Assembly (NCBI GenBank): GCA_904420555.1
Contig: CAJFVO010000006.1
Location: 53,923-117,922 of the forward strand
Origin: Candidatus Heritagella intestinalis
GTDB taxonomy: Bacteria; Bacillota; Clostridia; Oscillospirales; Acutalibacteraceae
Reading direction: 5' to 3'
Length of the DNA: 64,000 nucleotides
Shown one piece after another: positions 50,478 through 59,789 of the stretch. Numbering within the stretch: the stretch's first letter is position 1; each line of letters starts with the position of its first letter. A program made the position numbers and the translations under genes. The notes below the pieces were generated by a model. That model made no database searches, was not told the DNA's origin, and saw nothing but the letters and a program-made list of their open reading frames with translations.

Positions 50478-51515
50478 ATGCCATTACAGATTATCCGAGA
50501 TGACATCACTACCATGCAGGTAGACGCTATTGTCAACGCTGCCAAAAGCAGTTTGTTGGGTGGCGGCGGGGTAGACGGCGCTATCCATCGGGCGGCCGGA
50601 CCTGCCCTTTTAGAGGAGTGCAGGGCTTTGGGAGGCTGTCCCACCGGCAGCGCCAAAATTACCAGAGCGGGCCAGCTCCCCTGCCGGTATGTGATCCATG
50701 CTGTGGGGCCTATCTGGCGCGGCGGGCAAAATGGGGAAGAAGCGCTGTTGGCTTCCTGCTACCGCACCTCCTTGGAGTTGGCTGTGGAGTATGACTGTCA
50801 GTCGGTGGCCTTTCCGCTGATTTCCTCCGGGACCTATGGTTACCCTAAAGACCAGGCCTTGGAGGTGGCAGTGCAGGCCATTGGGGCCTTTTTGGACAAC
50901 CACGAGCTGTTGGTCTATCTGGTAATTTTTGATAAGGCCTCCTATCAAATTGGAAAGAAGCGTTTTCGAGAGATTGCCGCTTACATAGACGACCACTATG
51001 TGGAACTGCATGGGGATTTCCGTCGGGAATCCCGGCGCCGGCAAGAAATTCGGTTGAACGAGGAAATTTGGTCGGGTGAGGAATTTTGGCCGGAGTCCTC
51101 TGAGAATTTGGAAAGCCAAATGTTTCCAAAGGCCCCAGCGCCTTCTTTTAGCTTGGCGGATGCCCTGAAACAGATAGACGAGAGCTTTTCGGAAATGCTC
51201 CTGCGTAAAATTGACGAGAAGGGTATTACCGACGTCCAGTGCTATAAAAAGGCCAATATCAGCCGTAAGCTCTTTTCCAAGATCCGCTCGGATAAATATT
51301 ATAAACCCAGCAAGCCCACCGTGCTGGCCTTTGCGGTTGCTTTGGAGCTATCCCTGGAAGAGACAAAGGAAATGCTCCAAAAGGCTGGATTTGCTCTTTC
51401 TCACTCGAATAAGTTCGACATTATTGTGGAGTACTTCATTTCCCAAGGGAACTACGATATTTTTCAAATCAACGAGGCCCTGTTCGCCTTTGACCAGAGC
51501 CTGTTGGGTGCGTGA
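50478..51515 (+). CDS. Macro-domain protein with C-terminal HTH-like region
   Basis: 345 aa after AGGAGGG. The macro domain (about 1-170) has [28 protein letters not shown] and S-S-G-T-Y-G-Y-P, the ADP-ribose-binding loops, and should hydrolyse O-acetyl-ADP-ribose or ADP-ribosyl groups. The linker is Glu/Arg-rich. The last 110 residues, beginning [11 protein letters not shown], look like an XRE-type DNA- or protein-binding helical domain with [11 protein letters not shown]. Partner of NAD/ADP-ribose signalling in conflict systems is one reading. Confidence 0.85.
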   Translation: MPLQIIRDDITTMQVDAIVNAAKSSLLGGGGVDGAIHRAAGPALLEECRALGGCPTGSAKITRAGQLPCRYVIHAVGPIWRGGQNGEEALLASCYRTSLELAVEYDCQSVAFPLISSGTYGYPKDQALEVAVQAIGAFLDNHELLVYLVIFDKASYQIGKKRFREIAAYIDDHYVELHGDFRRESRRRQEIRLNEEIWSGEEFWPESSENLESQMFPKAPAPSFSLADALKQIDESFSEMLLRKIDEKGITDVQCYKKANISRKLFSKIRSDKYYKPSKPTVLAFAVALELSLEETKEMLQKAGFALSHSNKFDIIVEYFISQGNYDIFQINEALFAFDQSLLGA

Positions 51516-51639
51516 TCAGGCGCGTACTTCCTCTTTTACAATGTCGCCTGCCAGGCGACCACACAACCTCTCTTTTGCGGTATCATAGAGCTGCAAGAAA
51601 AATTGATATTGATTCCGTAAAATTTGGGAGGTATGCAGC

Positions 51640-52323
51640 ATGAAAAACAATCTCACGGAAATGGTCTTTATCCTGGACCGGAGCGGCTCCATGCATGGCT
51701 TGGAGGAGGATACTATCGGCGGCTTTAATTCTATGATTGAGAAGCAGAAACAGGAAGAGGGCAAAGCCTTTGTGAATACTGTTTTGTTTAATTCTCTTAC
51801 CCAGGTGCTCTATGACCGGGTTCCTCTGGAGAAGATTCCGGCTATGACTCGGCAGGATTACACCGTAGGAGGCTGCACGGCCCTTTTAGACGCTCTTGGC
51901 GGTGCGATTCACCATATTGCCAACATTCATAAGTATGCCCGGCCGGAGGACGTGCCGGAGCATACGGTGTTCGTCATTATTACCGACGGCTTGGAAAATG
52001 CCAGCCGGAAGTACAGCAAGGAGCAGGTCAAAAAGATGATCGAACACGAGAAGAGCAAGTATGGCTGGGAGTTCTTGTTCCTGGGGGCAAACATCGATGC
52101 AGTGGAAACAGCCCGGGATTTCGGCATTCGGGAGGATAGGGCCGTGACCTATTGCAGCGATGGAGAGGGTACCCGCCTGAACTATGAGGCTGTGAACCAG
52201 GCCATTGGCGCTGTGCGTTCCAATGCTCCCCTGGGTGCTTCCTGGAAGGCCCCTATCGAAGAGGATATGCGCCGCCGTCGCCGTGGATTGGATTTCAAGA
52301 ATCGAGATTCTGAAAAACGGTAA
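51640..52323 (+). CDS. vWA-domain protein (TerY-like)
   Basis: 227 aa single-domain von Willebrand A protein. The MIDAS residues are complete: F-I-L-D-R-S-G-S-M at the start (DxSxS), G-G-C-T-A-L-L-D-A for the Thr, and I-I-T-D-G-L-E for the distal Asp. No signal peptide, so intracellular. The Arg-rich tail D-M-R-R-R-R-R-G-L-D is notable. vWA proteins of this kind occur in prokaryotic conflict modules as metal-dependent adaptors. A 124-base spacer with a GTCGCC/GGCGAC hairpin separates it from the macro gene. Confidence 0.85.
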   Translation: MKNNLTEMVFILDRSGSMHGLEEDTIGGFNSMIEKQKQEEGKAFVNTVLFNSLTQVLYDRVPLEKIPAMTRQDYTVGGCTALLDALGGAIHHIANIHKYARPEDVPEHTVFVIITDGLENASRKYSKEQVKKMIEHEKSKYGWEFLFLGANIDAVETARDFGIREDRAVTYCSDGEGTRLNYEAVNQAIGAVRSNAPLGASWKAPIEEDMRRRRRGLDFKNRDSEKR

Positions 52324-52341
52324 TACTGTAAGATTGGCAGC

Positions 52342-52392
52342 GAAAAAGCCGCCTCGGAACCCATTTGCGGCAGGGTTTCGGGGCGGCATTGC
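52342..52392. terminator. Bidirectional terminator between vWA gene and the ATPase operon
   Basis: GCCGCCTCGGAACCC (52348-52362) pairs with GGGTTTCGGGGCGGC (52373-52387), 15 pairs with two wobbles. T-rich tracts follow on the minus side (TTTTTCG) and more loosely on the plus side. Confidence 0.75.
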
Positions 52393-52407
52393 TTTATTAT
52401 AAGGTTT

Positions 52408-53475
52408 TCAGTTGGATGTTTCCATGCGCAGCAGATGCATTACGTCCTCATAGGGAACCAGGTTATTGTGGGCCAAAAGGTTGCGAATGCTGCGGCAAAT
52501 GCGGATATTTTCCGCCTCTTCCCGGGAAAAAGACGTCCCCACCTGACGTGTCAGGTAATAGAGATTTCCGAACTCCAAGTCATAGGGCTGATGGATTACA
52601 GCGCCGTTTTCATCGGGCAGGGGAAGGTACCGCTGCAGCCGGTCATAATTGGTGTAAATATAGCGGAATCGGTGTGCCTCCAAAAGAGGGAAAAGCACCA
52701 TAATCTGCGCCCGCCATACCGAGGAACGTACAGTCCCCTCCTGGGGGATGGGGAAAGGTTCTTCATTACTGTAGTATCCCTGGGAGAGGATTTCCTGTCC
52801 GGTAACTTCCGGGTCAGACAAAAATTCTTTTCCCGCCTGAATCAGGACAGCACATTTTTCCGGGTCGCCCCTGCCTACACAAAGGGCCAGGGTAGAAAGG
52901 TATTCCCAGGGGAGCTCTTCAAAGAGGGCAGAGGCCTCCAGGCAGAAGACCTGGCAGTCCCGGTCAGAAATGGAGTAAATCACTTCCCCTGAGCCACCCG
53001 AATTGCTGTTGGCCGTGTGATATTCCAGGATGAACACCGCATGAGCGCCCGCTTCTGCCGACCTCGAGGCCCGATACTGGGCCGCAAAGCTGCGCCATTG
53101 CTCCAGGGATGCGGAAGTCATAATATTTTTTACCCAGATAAACATTTGGTTAAACGGCACATCACGCAGACCGGCCAGATATTCGGCATAGCTCTGGCCG
53201 GGCCAATAGGAAGTGCGCACATCTTCGGAGCAAAGTTCGTTTAAAATCTGCTGCCCTGGAGAAAGGGCGCTGTCACAAGTCAAAAAGCGCACCATGCGGT
53301 TGGCGTTGAGCGAGGACAGCCGGTCCCGCATGAGTTCATAGAAATCCTCCTGCCAGGGCATCCGAAGGGGAACCCGCAGCACAAAGGACTCCTCATTTTG
53401 CAGACGGCGCACGACTTCTTGCCGCATCCGCAAAGAACTTCCCACCTGCTGCCACCAAATCGAAGACAGGCTCAT
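52408..53475 (-). CDS. Coupled partner of the giant ATPase, iSTAND-like
   Basis: 355 aa starting inside the end of the giant gene (ATGA). No membrane segment. The opening, W-W-Q-Q-V-G, then S-F-V-L-R-V-P-L-R-M-P-W-Q-E-D-F-Y, recalls the inactive-STAND (iSTAND) family of biological conflict systems, which keeps the STAND fold without an ATP-binding loop; no Walker motif is visible here. The C-terminal 80 residues (about 275-355) are helical with a conserved-looking R-N-L-L-A-H-N-N. I treat the family assignment as a hypothesis. Its coupling to the ATPase implies stoichiometric action. Confidence 0.6.
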   Translation of the reverse strand: MSLSSIWWQQVGSSLRMRQEVVRRLQNEESFVLRVPLRMPWQEDFYELMRDRLSSLNANRMVRFLTCDSALSPGQQILNELCSEDVRTSYWPGQSYAEYLAGLRDVPFNQMFIWVKNIMTSASLEQWRSFAAQYRASRSAEAGAHAVFILEYHTANSNSGGSGEVIYSISDRDCQVFCLEASALFEELPWEYLSTLALCVGRGDPEKCAVLIQAGKEFLSDPEVTGQEILSQGYYSNEEPFPIPQEGTVRSSVWRAQIMVLFPLLEAHRFRYIYTNYDRLQRYLPLPDENGAVIHQPYDLEFGNLYYLTRQVGTSFSREEAENIRICRSIRNLLAHNNLVPYEDVMHLLRMETSN

Positions 53476-56400
53476 GCTTCTCTGCCCCCGATCTGTCCCA
53501 GCTTCTCAAAAATTTCATTTTCGTTGCCCAGTAGATCGTGGAAGTTCTTGCTGGCAAAGAGATAGGTGTCCTTGCCGGTGCTGCGCAGAATGTTCAGGTC
53601 ATAGAGTTCCTGCAGAAGGGCGTCAATTTGTTCCCGGTTCAGATGAGTCAGTGCCTCCAATCCCAGGTCATTAGCTTGGGCCATGAGGTCATCTGCGGTA
53701 TAGCCAATCGTGGTGGGGCAGGCGGTATACATCCAGCCGATGAGAAGGGCCACTGTGTAGTAATAGGAACCCTGATCTTGGTCCAGACGCAGGGTAATCT
53801 CAAATTTGTTCTGAATCTCCGCCAGGAAATTGTTGTCTGCCAAAACCCGCCGGATGTGGTCCTCGGTGATAACGTAAGGCGGAGTGGAGGCTTCGTTGTA
53901 ACCGGCGTAATTGTTCTGACGCATGGACTCAATGAGCTTCTGGCCGTACATCTGGATTAAGCCCGGGAAATAGTTGGTGGTGGCTAGAATCTGGGAAATC
54001 AGTACCCGGTCTTCCAGAGAGAAGCCCAGATAGCTCAAGGGCTGCACCAGCAGCTCGTGGGCTTCCGGCATTTCAAAGGGCTTGACGTTCAAAGAGGGCA
54101 GGTGGGTAATGACAGCATTTCGTCCCAGCGCTACCTCCCGGTTAAAGCGCACGATATTGTGCAGGCCGGCCAGCACGAATTTGAATTGTTCCGGCAAGGT
54201 CTGCTGGATGTCCTTCAGGTCGGCCAGAGGCTGATAGTTGTAGGCTTTGCAGTCCTCCACAAAGATATCGGCTTCGTCCAACATAATCAACAGATAGGGG
54301 ATGGGGTTTTCTTCGCTGCGCAGCCGTGCTTTAATGCTGCGGGCCAAGTCAGACCAGCTTTCCGTTTCACTTCCTTCAGGAAGAATTTTCAGATCTATGA
54401 GTTCACAGGAGAGCTTATACGCTGCCTTGGCGCAGTCGTAGCCTGCCAGATCTACCAGAACGGCCCGGCGGCCCTGGTTACCGTCAATGTCAATGCGTAC
54501 CTTTTTAAACAGTGCGGATTTACCCAACTGCCGGCCACCGTAGATCAGGTTCACACCGTTGGGCTGCTCAATTTTCAGGAGTTCATCCTTGCGCCCGATA
54601 AACATTTCCGGGGGCATGGGGTTGGAGGAATCGGCTACATAAGGCTGGTAATAGGAGAAGGGCATCCCGATGGCCATGAGCATACGGTTGATGGCGCCGT
54701 CGTTGTAGTGGTTGGCCAGGTATACCAGCAGTACCCGGTCCAGCACCAGATAGGTACTGCTCAGACCGGTTTCCTTTTTCTTAATTTTCCGGGCCAGTTT
54801 GCGGCGCTCGGGAGCACTCAAAGCATAGTCCACCAGCACCAGCTTAGCGCCCTGGATGCCATCCAGCGCTTTAAACTTGGCCAGCAGCCGGTCACAGTCA
54901 TAGGTGCCATAAAGGCATACCGTGCAAAATCCCGCTGTAGCCACCTTAGAGCCGAAGTCGGCAATAGGGTGCAGAGGATTGCGGATTCCTACCGGACGAT
55001 GCGGCTCTGTTACCCGATAGATTTCAGTATTGCCGGTGGTTAAATTTACCGGTTGTACCTGAATGTTATCCCAGCCCAGCAGGGTCAAAAAGCGGGCGAT
55101 ACGTTCGGGCGAAGTACTGCGGCCGTTAGAAAGCCAGTTGTCCACCAACAGCTGCCCGCCTTTGCGGTCCTTGCGGGCGCCGGAATGGGTGAGCAGGGAG
55201 CGCAGAGAAGTACCGGCATCCCGTACCATACGGAAGTTGTTGTCAAATTCCGCCCAGAATTGCTGCAAAAAGCCAATGGCCTCGGAAGATTCAAACTGCA
55301 CGTCAAAGTCTCCCCGGCGTACCCGGTTCATCCAGTCCTCCGCCACGGTGTAATTCTGTGCCTCAATAAGATCGCGGATTTCCTTTTCCACATTGGGGGA
55401 AGAAGAGAAATAGGACTGGTTATTGGCCACCAGAGATTGAAGCTGCTCCTGTAGCTGAGTACCGTATTGCGCGGCCACTTGATGAATCTGGGTATAGCAC
55501 TGCTCCACCAAGCGGAACCAGAAGCCATAATTCCGGTTTTCGCTGCAATCCAAATATAAGCGGCGGACCGTTTCGTCCATTGACATCAGGAAGGAATCGC
55601 TCTGGATAATCTGTCCCCGGCTCAAGGAAAGAATATAGTCCTCCCTAAAGCGGCTCAGATCCCGCTGGGCCCGGCGGGCCGTCTGTTCAATGTAGGGCTC
55701 CGGGTCATCCGGTACGGAGGAGGGGATCTCTTGTTCAAGAATTTCTAAATATTGCCAAATCAACTGAGAGGTGCCATAGTTGTTCTGCACGGGGTCGTTG
55801 GTGAAAATTTCCTGAAGATGTTCTTCCAGAGTAGGAAGCTCTTCTTCGCAGTGATGGCGGATACGGGCCAAGATGTTGTAATCGTCCAGAGCGCAGAAGG
55901 TAAAACTGGTGTCCGGGAGATAATTTTCGTCCAGAAGCACCCAGTTGCTGCGGAGAAAATCAGCGTAGAGGCAACGGTGGAGTTCTTCATTCCAGCTGCC
56001 GTCAATCCGCCGGAGTAATCCCTGTACAGCCACTCCCAGCAGATAAGCGCCGCAAGATTTTTCCGGGTCGCTGTCCTGTTCCAGAATGGTGCAGTCCGCT
56101 TCCAGGGCCTGAAGCTGTTCCGTGATACGGGGACGAAGATTCTGGTAGGCCGCTTCTGCGGGGCTGTTTTCCTGCTGAAGGGTAATCCCCTGTTCTTGGA
56201 GGCTATACCAGTCGCAGATTACGGAGAGGATGTTTTTCAGGCTGGAATGGAGATTATTGCGGCGGTTTCCCTGAAGCCGCGTATTGTGGTGCTTGACATC
56301 CAAGGCCTCACTGGCCTTTGCCCAACAGTCGTCAATATAGCGGTCGATGCTGTTGGAGGAAATGGAGGAGGCTGCAAAAGGCCGGCCGGCAATCAGCCAT

Positions 56401-59168
56401 TGGGCCTGGAATTCTTCCTTGAAAGCGGTCAAGCTCTCGGCGTCACCGTCAATTATTTCTTTGAGCAGAATGGCCAGCATACTGTTCCGGGCAAAAGCAA
56501 TCCTTTTGGTTTCCACGTTCCGGGCAAAACTGGCCTCCTCCCGGGGAGGCGTCAGAATAAACTGCTGATACAGGTCCGAAGCCCGGTTCAGAGTTTGCTG
56601 GAGCTTTTCCGTTTGAGAGAGGGTGTCTAATTTCTGGTAATCTGCCAAGCTGTCCAGGGAGCGGTCGTTCCACTTGTTGAAGGTGCACAGCGTGTCATAG
56701 ACCTCCCGGAGGCTGTCAATCTCATTAAAGGCGTCAATGCTGTCCCGGAGAGGGCCTACGGTAAAGTCAAAGGCGCTGCTGTTGGAGAAAAGTGCCTGTA
56801 GGCAGGCCGCCGCCATACAGTAGGAATTCAGGATCGGATAATCGGCGTCACAGTTGGCCAACAGCTCCATCAAATAGCCGATGCTGATATCGCAGTCAAA
56901 GGCGGGGTTGTCGGCCGCCAGACTGACGATTCGGTAAACCGGGAAGATTTCTGGGTTCAGCTCCGCTCCGGCCTTGAGATACGCCAGCATCCGGGGCAAA
57001 CGGGCTTCTCCCTGGATAGACAGGGCATAGAGAACGACATCTTCCTTAGTCAGGCCCAGCTTTTCCCATCCATCCGTGTCCACATAGGGGGAGGGTTCAG
57101 GGTCTTCCGAATTCTCCAGTTCTTTTTCCGGCTGGACAGAGGCTTTTTCTGTTTCCAAAGAGGCGCTTGCGGGTTCATTTTCGTCAATCGCTTCTTCTTC
57201 CACAGGAATCTCCTCTTCCGGCAGCACCTCTTCTGTCAGAAATTCCTCCTGGGGACGGTGCTTTTCCTGAAACTCCGTTATCCGGTTCATGATGTAGGTG
57301 TACACTTCCGGCTGGACATTGTCCTGATGCAGTTGAGGGAGAAATTCTTCTACAGTAGCCGTATTGTCCATAGCGCAGGCATATTCCAGGATGTTTACGA
57401 TACCGTTTCCCCGAGCAAAAGTCATGTAGGGATGGGAGTGCATGTCCGGGTGTTCCTGACAATATTGGAGGTATTGCCGGCTCTTTTTGGCCAGGCGTTC
57501 CAGCCAGGACAGCTCCCCGGTAGCGTCATACTGCTTTTTCATAATGTGGAGTTCCCGTTGGAGAACATTCAAGTAGGAGCGGAAGTCAGGGCACAGGGCC
57601 TCGGCAGTCTCATCCAGGGTCAGAGTTGTCTCAAGATCTCCGGTGAGACGGTAAATCTGAGCCAAATTCACATAGTTCTGCCACGTGGCAGGCAGGCTGG
57701 ATTTATGCTCCTGATACAGCTCCAGAACATGGGTCAAGGGAGCGTCCGACGCAGTGGCGTTGTGTTCCGCCAAAGCAGTATCCAGAGAGAAGGCCAGTGC
57801 ATCCGGCGCAGCGCAGGTGGTTAGAGCTCGTTCCAGCCAGGCCCAAACCCTGTCAAAATTTATGTTGTCTTCAGCACGGGCGGTACGAGCCCGTTCCAGA
57901 GGGCCGGTTTGTACATCTACGGCCCGGTTGTTCTTCAGGCGGAAACAAACACTGATAGGTTCTCCGCCCAGGTCAGCTTGTAGCTGCTGCTGGATTTTCG
58001 TCCGCAGGGGAAAATCACTGATGCCGGCATATTGAAAGGAAACCGTGTTGTCGGCATATTGGATGGTACCCCGTTCTCCGACCCAGCTGATTCGGATAAT
58101 GCTGCCGCACAGCAGGCTTTCCTCCTCCGGCGTCAAAACAGGCTTGGCTTCTTGCGAGGGTTCCATCTCTTCTTCCTCTGTGGAGACCTCTTCAATCGTC
58201 TTCTGCAAATACAACACATGGTCCATGAGGATGCGGTTGGGATAGCGGGAACGCAGAGCCAGAAGGCAGTTTTCCCAATCACCGCCCCGAGCCAAGGGAA
58301 GACCTGTCAGAATAGCCAGACGATACAGCAAGTCGTCAGCATACATCCGGTACAGGCCGGGAGTGTTAGCAAAAAGCCAGGAAAGGATTTCCACATCTCC
58401 GGTTTCTCGGCAGGCCTTGTCCAGAATTGTAAACATTTCCGCCAAAGTCTCGTCCTGAGCGCCTTGTTGAATGGCCAGCGCCGCATAAGCGCCCGCCCAA
58501 TCGTAGACTTTTTGTGTGGAGTAAAAGCGGGCCGCATCCGGGTAATCGCCGCCCATAGAGAACACAAAGCTAGGCTCATGTCCTGCACGACGCATCAACC
58601 CTACACAGCACTTTGCAACCTGTGGGTCGCGAGCGCATTCGGGATTTTCTCTCAGTAACTCTTCGATATGAGCAGCGGCTTGTTTTGATTTGGAGTAGTC
58701 GGAGTTTTTCAAACCATACAGTAGGCTGTTATACTGTCCGCTCAAGAGCATTTTTGCCTTTTTGGGCATAGAATCAAAGGCTTGCTTTAATTCATCATCC
58801 CGCATTTGAGGAAAATCTAATTTCCGGCTATAGGATGGGCGAAAGCTGATAGTCCCTGCAACCGGAGAGGCAGGAGGCGTGTATACTGTAGGAGCGGGCG
58901 TTTGCATGGGAGCCGTTGGCGCAGGGGCCGGGGTGGGTGGCGTCACAGAAACTGCCGGGGCCGTCCCCAGCTGCTTAAATACCAGCACCTCTCGAAATGC
59001 CAGATATACCTCTTCTCCTTGTTCTGTCCTGACCATCATTCCTTCTTCGTGGTCGGTGTCTGTAACAACACCTGCCAATTTTTGCTCGGTATCTCCGTCG
59101 TTGAATTTTAACTCTACCTGTGCGCCTGGCTCCAGTGCAGCCAGCCTTTTTTCAATCAATTTTGACAT
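53472..59168 (-). CDS. 1898-aa STAND/AAA-type P-loop ATPase, putative conflict-system core
   Basis: Starts at ATG 59168 (MSKLIEKRLAALEPG), nine bases after AAAGGATG. Residues 1-65 look like an SH3/Tudor-like beta domain, followed by a Pro/Ala-rich linker (about 75-110). Residues about 110-1400 are largely helical, repeat-like, with a long acidic linker near 690-750. An alpha/beta segment with VLVDYALSAP precedes the ATPase, which opens E-M-F-I-G-R-K-D-E-L, Walker A GGRQLGKS (1544-1551) and Walker B IMLDEADIF (Asp1631). The last 250 residues look winged-helix-like. Single-protein size and lone ATPase resemble STAND sensors. No signal peptide. Confidence 0.8.
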   Translation of the reverse strand: MSKLIEKRLAALEPGAQVELKFNDGDTEQKLAGVVTDTDHEEGMMVRTEQGEEVYLAFREVLVFKQLGTAPAVSVTPPTPAPAPTAPMQTPAPTVYTPPASPVAGTISFRPSYSRKLDFPQMRDDELKQAFDSMPKKAKMLLSGQYNSLLYGLKNSDYSKSKQAAAHIEELLRENPECARDPQVAKCCVGLMRRAGHEPSFVFSMGGDYPDAARFYSTQKVYDWAGAYAALAIQQGAQDETLAEMFTILDKACRETGDVEILSWLFANTPGLYRMYADDLLYRLAILTGLPLARGGDWENCLLALRSRYPNRILMDHVLYLQKTIEEVSTEEEEMEPSQEAKPVLTPEEESLLCGSIIRISWVGERGTIQYADNTVSFQYAGISDFPLRTKIQQQLQADLGGEPISVCFRLKNNRAVDVQTGPLERARTARAEDNINFDRVWAWLERALTTCAAPDALAFSLDTALAEHNATASDAPLTHVLELYQEHKSSLPATWQNYVNLAQIYRLTGDLETTLTLDETAEALCPDFRSYLNVLQRELHIMKKQYDATGELSWLERLAKKSRQYLQYCQEHPDMHSHPYMTFARGNGIVNILEYACAMDNTATVEEFLPQLHQDNVQPEVYTYIMNRITEFQEKHRPQEEFLTEEVLPEEEIPVEEEAIDENEPASASLETEKASVQPEKELENSEDPEPSPYVDTDGWEKLGLTKEDVVLYALSIQGEARLPRMLAYLKAGAELNPEIFPVYRIVSLAADNPAFDCDISIGYLMELLANCDADYPILNSYCMAAACLQALFSNSSAFDFTVGPLRDSIDAFNEIDSLREVYDTLCTFNKWNDRSLDSLADYQKLDTLSQTEKLQQTLNRASDLYQQFILTPPREEASFARNVETKRIAFARNSMLAILLKEIIDGDAESLTAFKEEFQAQWLIAGRPFAASSISSNSIDRYIDDCWAKASEALDVKHHNTRLQGNRRNNLHSSLKNILSVICDWYSLQEQGITLQQENSPAEAAYQNLRPRITEQLQALEADCTILEQDSDPEKSCGAYLLGVAVQGLLRRIDGSWNEELHRCLYADFLRSNWVLLDENYLPDTSFTFCALDDYNILARIRHHCEEELPTLEEHLQEIFTNDPVQNNYGTSQLIWQYLEILEQEIPSSVPDDPEPYIEQTARRAQRDLSRFREDYILSLSRGQIIQSDSFLMSMDETVRRLYLDCSENRNYGFWFRLVEQCYTQIHQVAAQYGTQLQEQLQSLVANNQSYFSSSPNVEKEIRDLIEAQNYTVAEDWMNRVRRGDFDVQFESSEAIGFLQQFWAEFDNNFRMVRDAGTSLRSLLTHSGARKDRKGGQLLVDNWLSNGRSTSPERIARFLTLLGWDNIQVQPVNLTTGNTEIYRVTEPHRPVGIRNPLHPIADFGSKVATAGFCTVCLYGTYDCDRLLAKFKALDGIQGAKLVLVDYALSAPERRKLARKIKKKETGLSSTYLVLDRVLLVYLANHYNDGAINRMLMAIGMPFSYYQPYVADSSNPMPPEMFIGRKDELLKIEQPNGVNLIYGGRQLGKSALFKKVRIDIDGNQGRRAVLVDLAGYDCAKAAYKLSCELIDLKILPEGSETESWSDLARSIKARLRSEENPIPYLLIMLDEADIFVEDCKAYNYQPLADLKDIQQTLPEQFKFVLAGLHNIVRFNREVALGRNAVITHLPSLNVKPFEMPEAHELLVQPLSYLGFSLEDRVLISQILATTNYFPGLIQMYGQKLIESMRQNNYAGYNEASTPPYVITEDHIRRVLADNNFLAEIQNKFEITLRLDQDQGSYYYTVALLIGWMYTACPTTIGYTADDLMAQANDLGLEALTHLNREQIDALLQELYDLNILRSTGKDTYLFASKNFHDLLGNENEIFEKLGQIGGREA

Positions 59169-59246
59169 GATTTTGCATCCTTTCGCTATAAGAATTTCGC
59201 AGAACCCATCCGGTGCAATTGCCGAATGCCGGTTGCTTTTTAAAAT

Positions 59247-59275
59247 ATCATACATGAAGTATCGACAAAATACAA
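59247..59275 (-). promoter_or_regulatory. Promoter of the giant ATPase operon
   Basis: Minus strand TTGTAT (59275-59270), 17-base spacer, TATGAT (59252-59247). About 80 bases separate it from the ATG. The rest of the 59169-59444 spacer shows no gene. Confidence 0.7.
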
Positions 59276-59444
59276 GGAGATATTTTCGGATTCCATAGAG
59301 AAAAGTACAGAAACTACGAAAAAATCCAGAAACGGTTCTAAACCAGGCACATAGCCGCCAAGGGAAACTTATAAGGAGCGATGACAGAAAAATTGACAGC
59401 AATGAGTCTGCATCATTTTCCCGAAACAAATTTCAAAATACCAG

Positions 59445-59473
59445 TTGCAAAACAGAAAATGGTATGCTATAAT
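59445..59473 (+). promoter_or_regulatory. tRNA-Ala promoter
   Basis: TTGCAA (59445-59450), 17-base spacer, TATAAT (59468-59473), 22 bases upstream of the tRNA. Confidence 0.85.
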
Positions 59474-59494
59474 ATCTATTGTTGTCAGAAAAAT

Positions 59495-59570
59495 GGGCCT
59501 GTAGCTCAGCTGGGAGAGCGTTCGGTTCGCATCCGAGAGGTCAAGGGTTCGAATCCCTCCAGGTCCACCA
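59495..59570 (+). tRNA. tRNA-Ala (anticodon CGC)
   Basis: 76 bases with encoded CCA. Acceptor GGGCCTG pairs with CAGGTCC and contains the G3:U70 alanine identity pair. The anticodon loop is TTCGCAT, anticodon CGC (reads GCG). D-arm TAGCTCAGCTGGGAGAGC and T-arm GGGTTCGAATCCC are canonical. Confidence 0.97.
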
Positions 59571-59573
59571 AAT

Positions 59574-59626
59574 AAGCACCGCAATTTTGATACAATCGGT
59601 AATCAGGATTGCGGTGCTTTCTTTTT
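59574..59626 (+). terminator. tRNA-Ala terminator
   Basis: AAGCACCGCAAT (59574-59585) pairs perfectly with ATTGCGGTGCTT (59608-59619), followed by TCTTTTT. Confidence 0.92.
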
Positions 59627-59687
59627 GCCTGAATGGGCTTATTTCAAGGGCTTTCCGACTTTTGAGATGTCTGCTGCTCCCCGGTAG

Positions 59688-59785
59688 AACGATAGCCCGC
59701 CGCCAATCCAGTGCTCAAAGGCACCGGATGGCAGTGGGCTATCGTTTGTTTTTAGGGCTATCGTTTAATTTGTGGGTTATCGTTT
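59688..59785 (+). repeat. Iteron-like repeats with inverted copy
   Basis: Direct copies GGGCTATCGTTT (59736-59747), GGGCTATCGTTT (59755-59766) and GGGTTATCGTTT (59774-59785) recur at exactly 19-base spacing. AACGATAGCCC at 59688-59698 is an inverted copy that forms a 38-base-loop hairpin with the first. It sits between the tRNA-Ala terminator and the GIY-YIG gene. The rest of 59627-59687 holds no feature that I can name. Confidence 0.75.
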
Positions 59786-59789
59786 ATTC

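Noticed and set aside
51551..51567. GTCGCC/GGCGAC hairpin between macro and vWA genes as terminator
   Set aside because: No T-run follows it on either strand; it may be a processing site, but evidence is lacking.
54057..55043. Long plus-strand open frame inside the giant ATPase gene
   Set aside because: It is antisense to conserved Walker-motif coding sequence, has no ribosome binding site and encodes no recognised motif; an effect of GC-rich third positions.
59495..59570. Integration att duplication at tRNA-Ala
   Set aside because: No second copy of the tRNA 3' end is visible in the window, so integration at this tRNA cannot be claimed.
59736..59785. CRISPR array
   Set aside because: Repeat units of 12 bases with seven-base spacers are far too short, and no cas genes are present.
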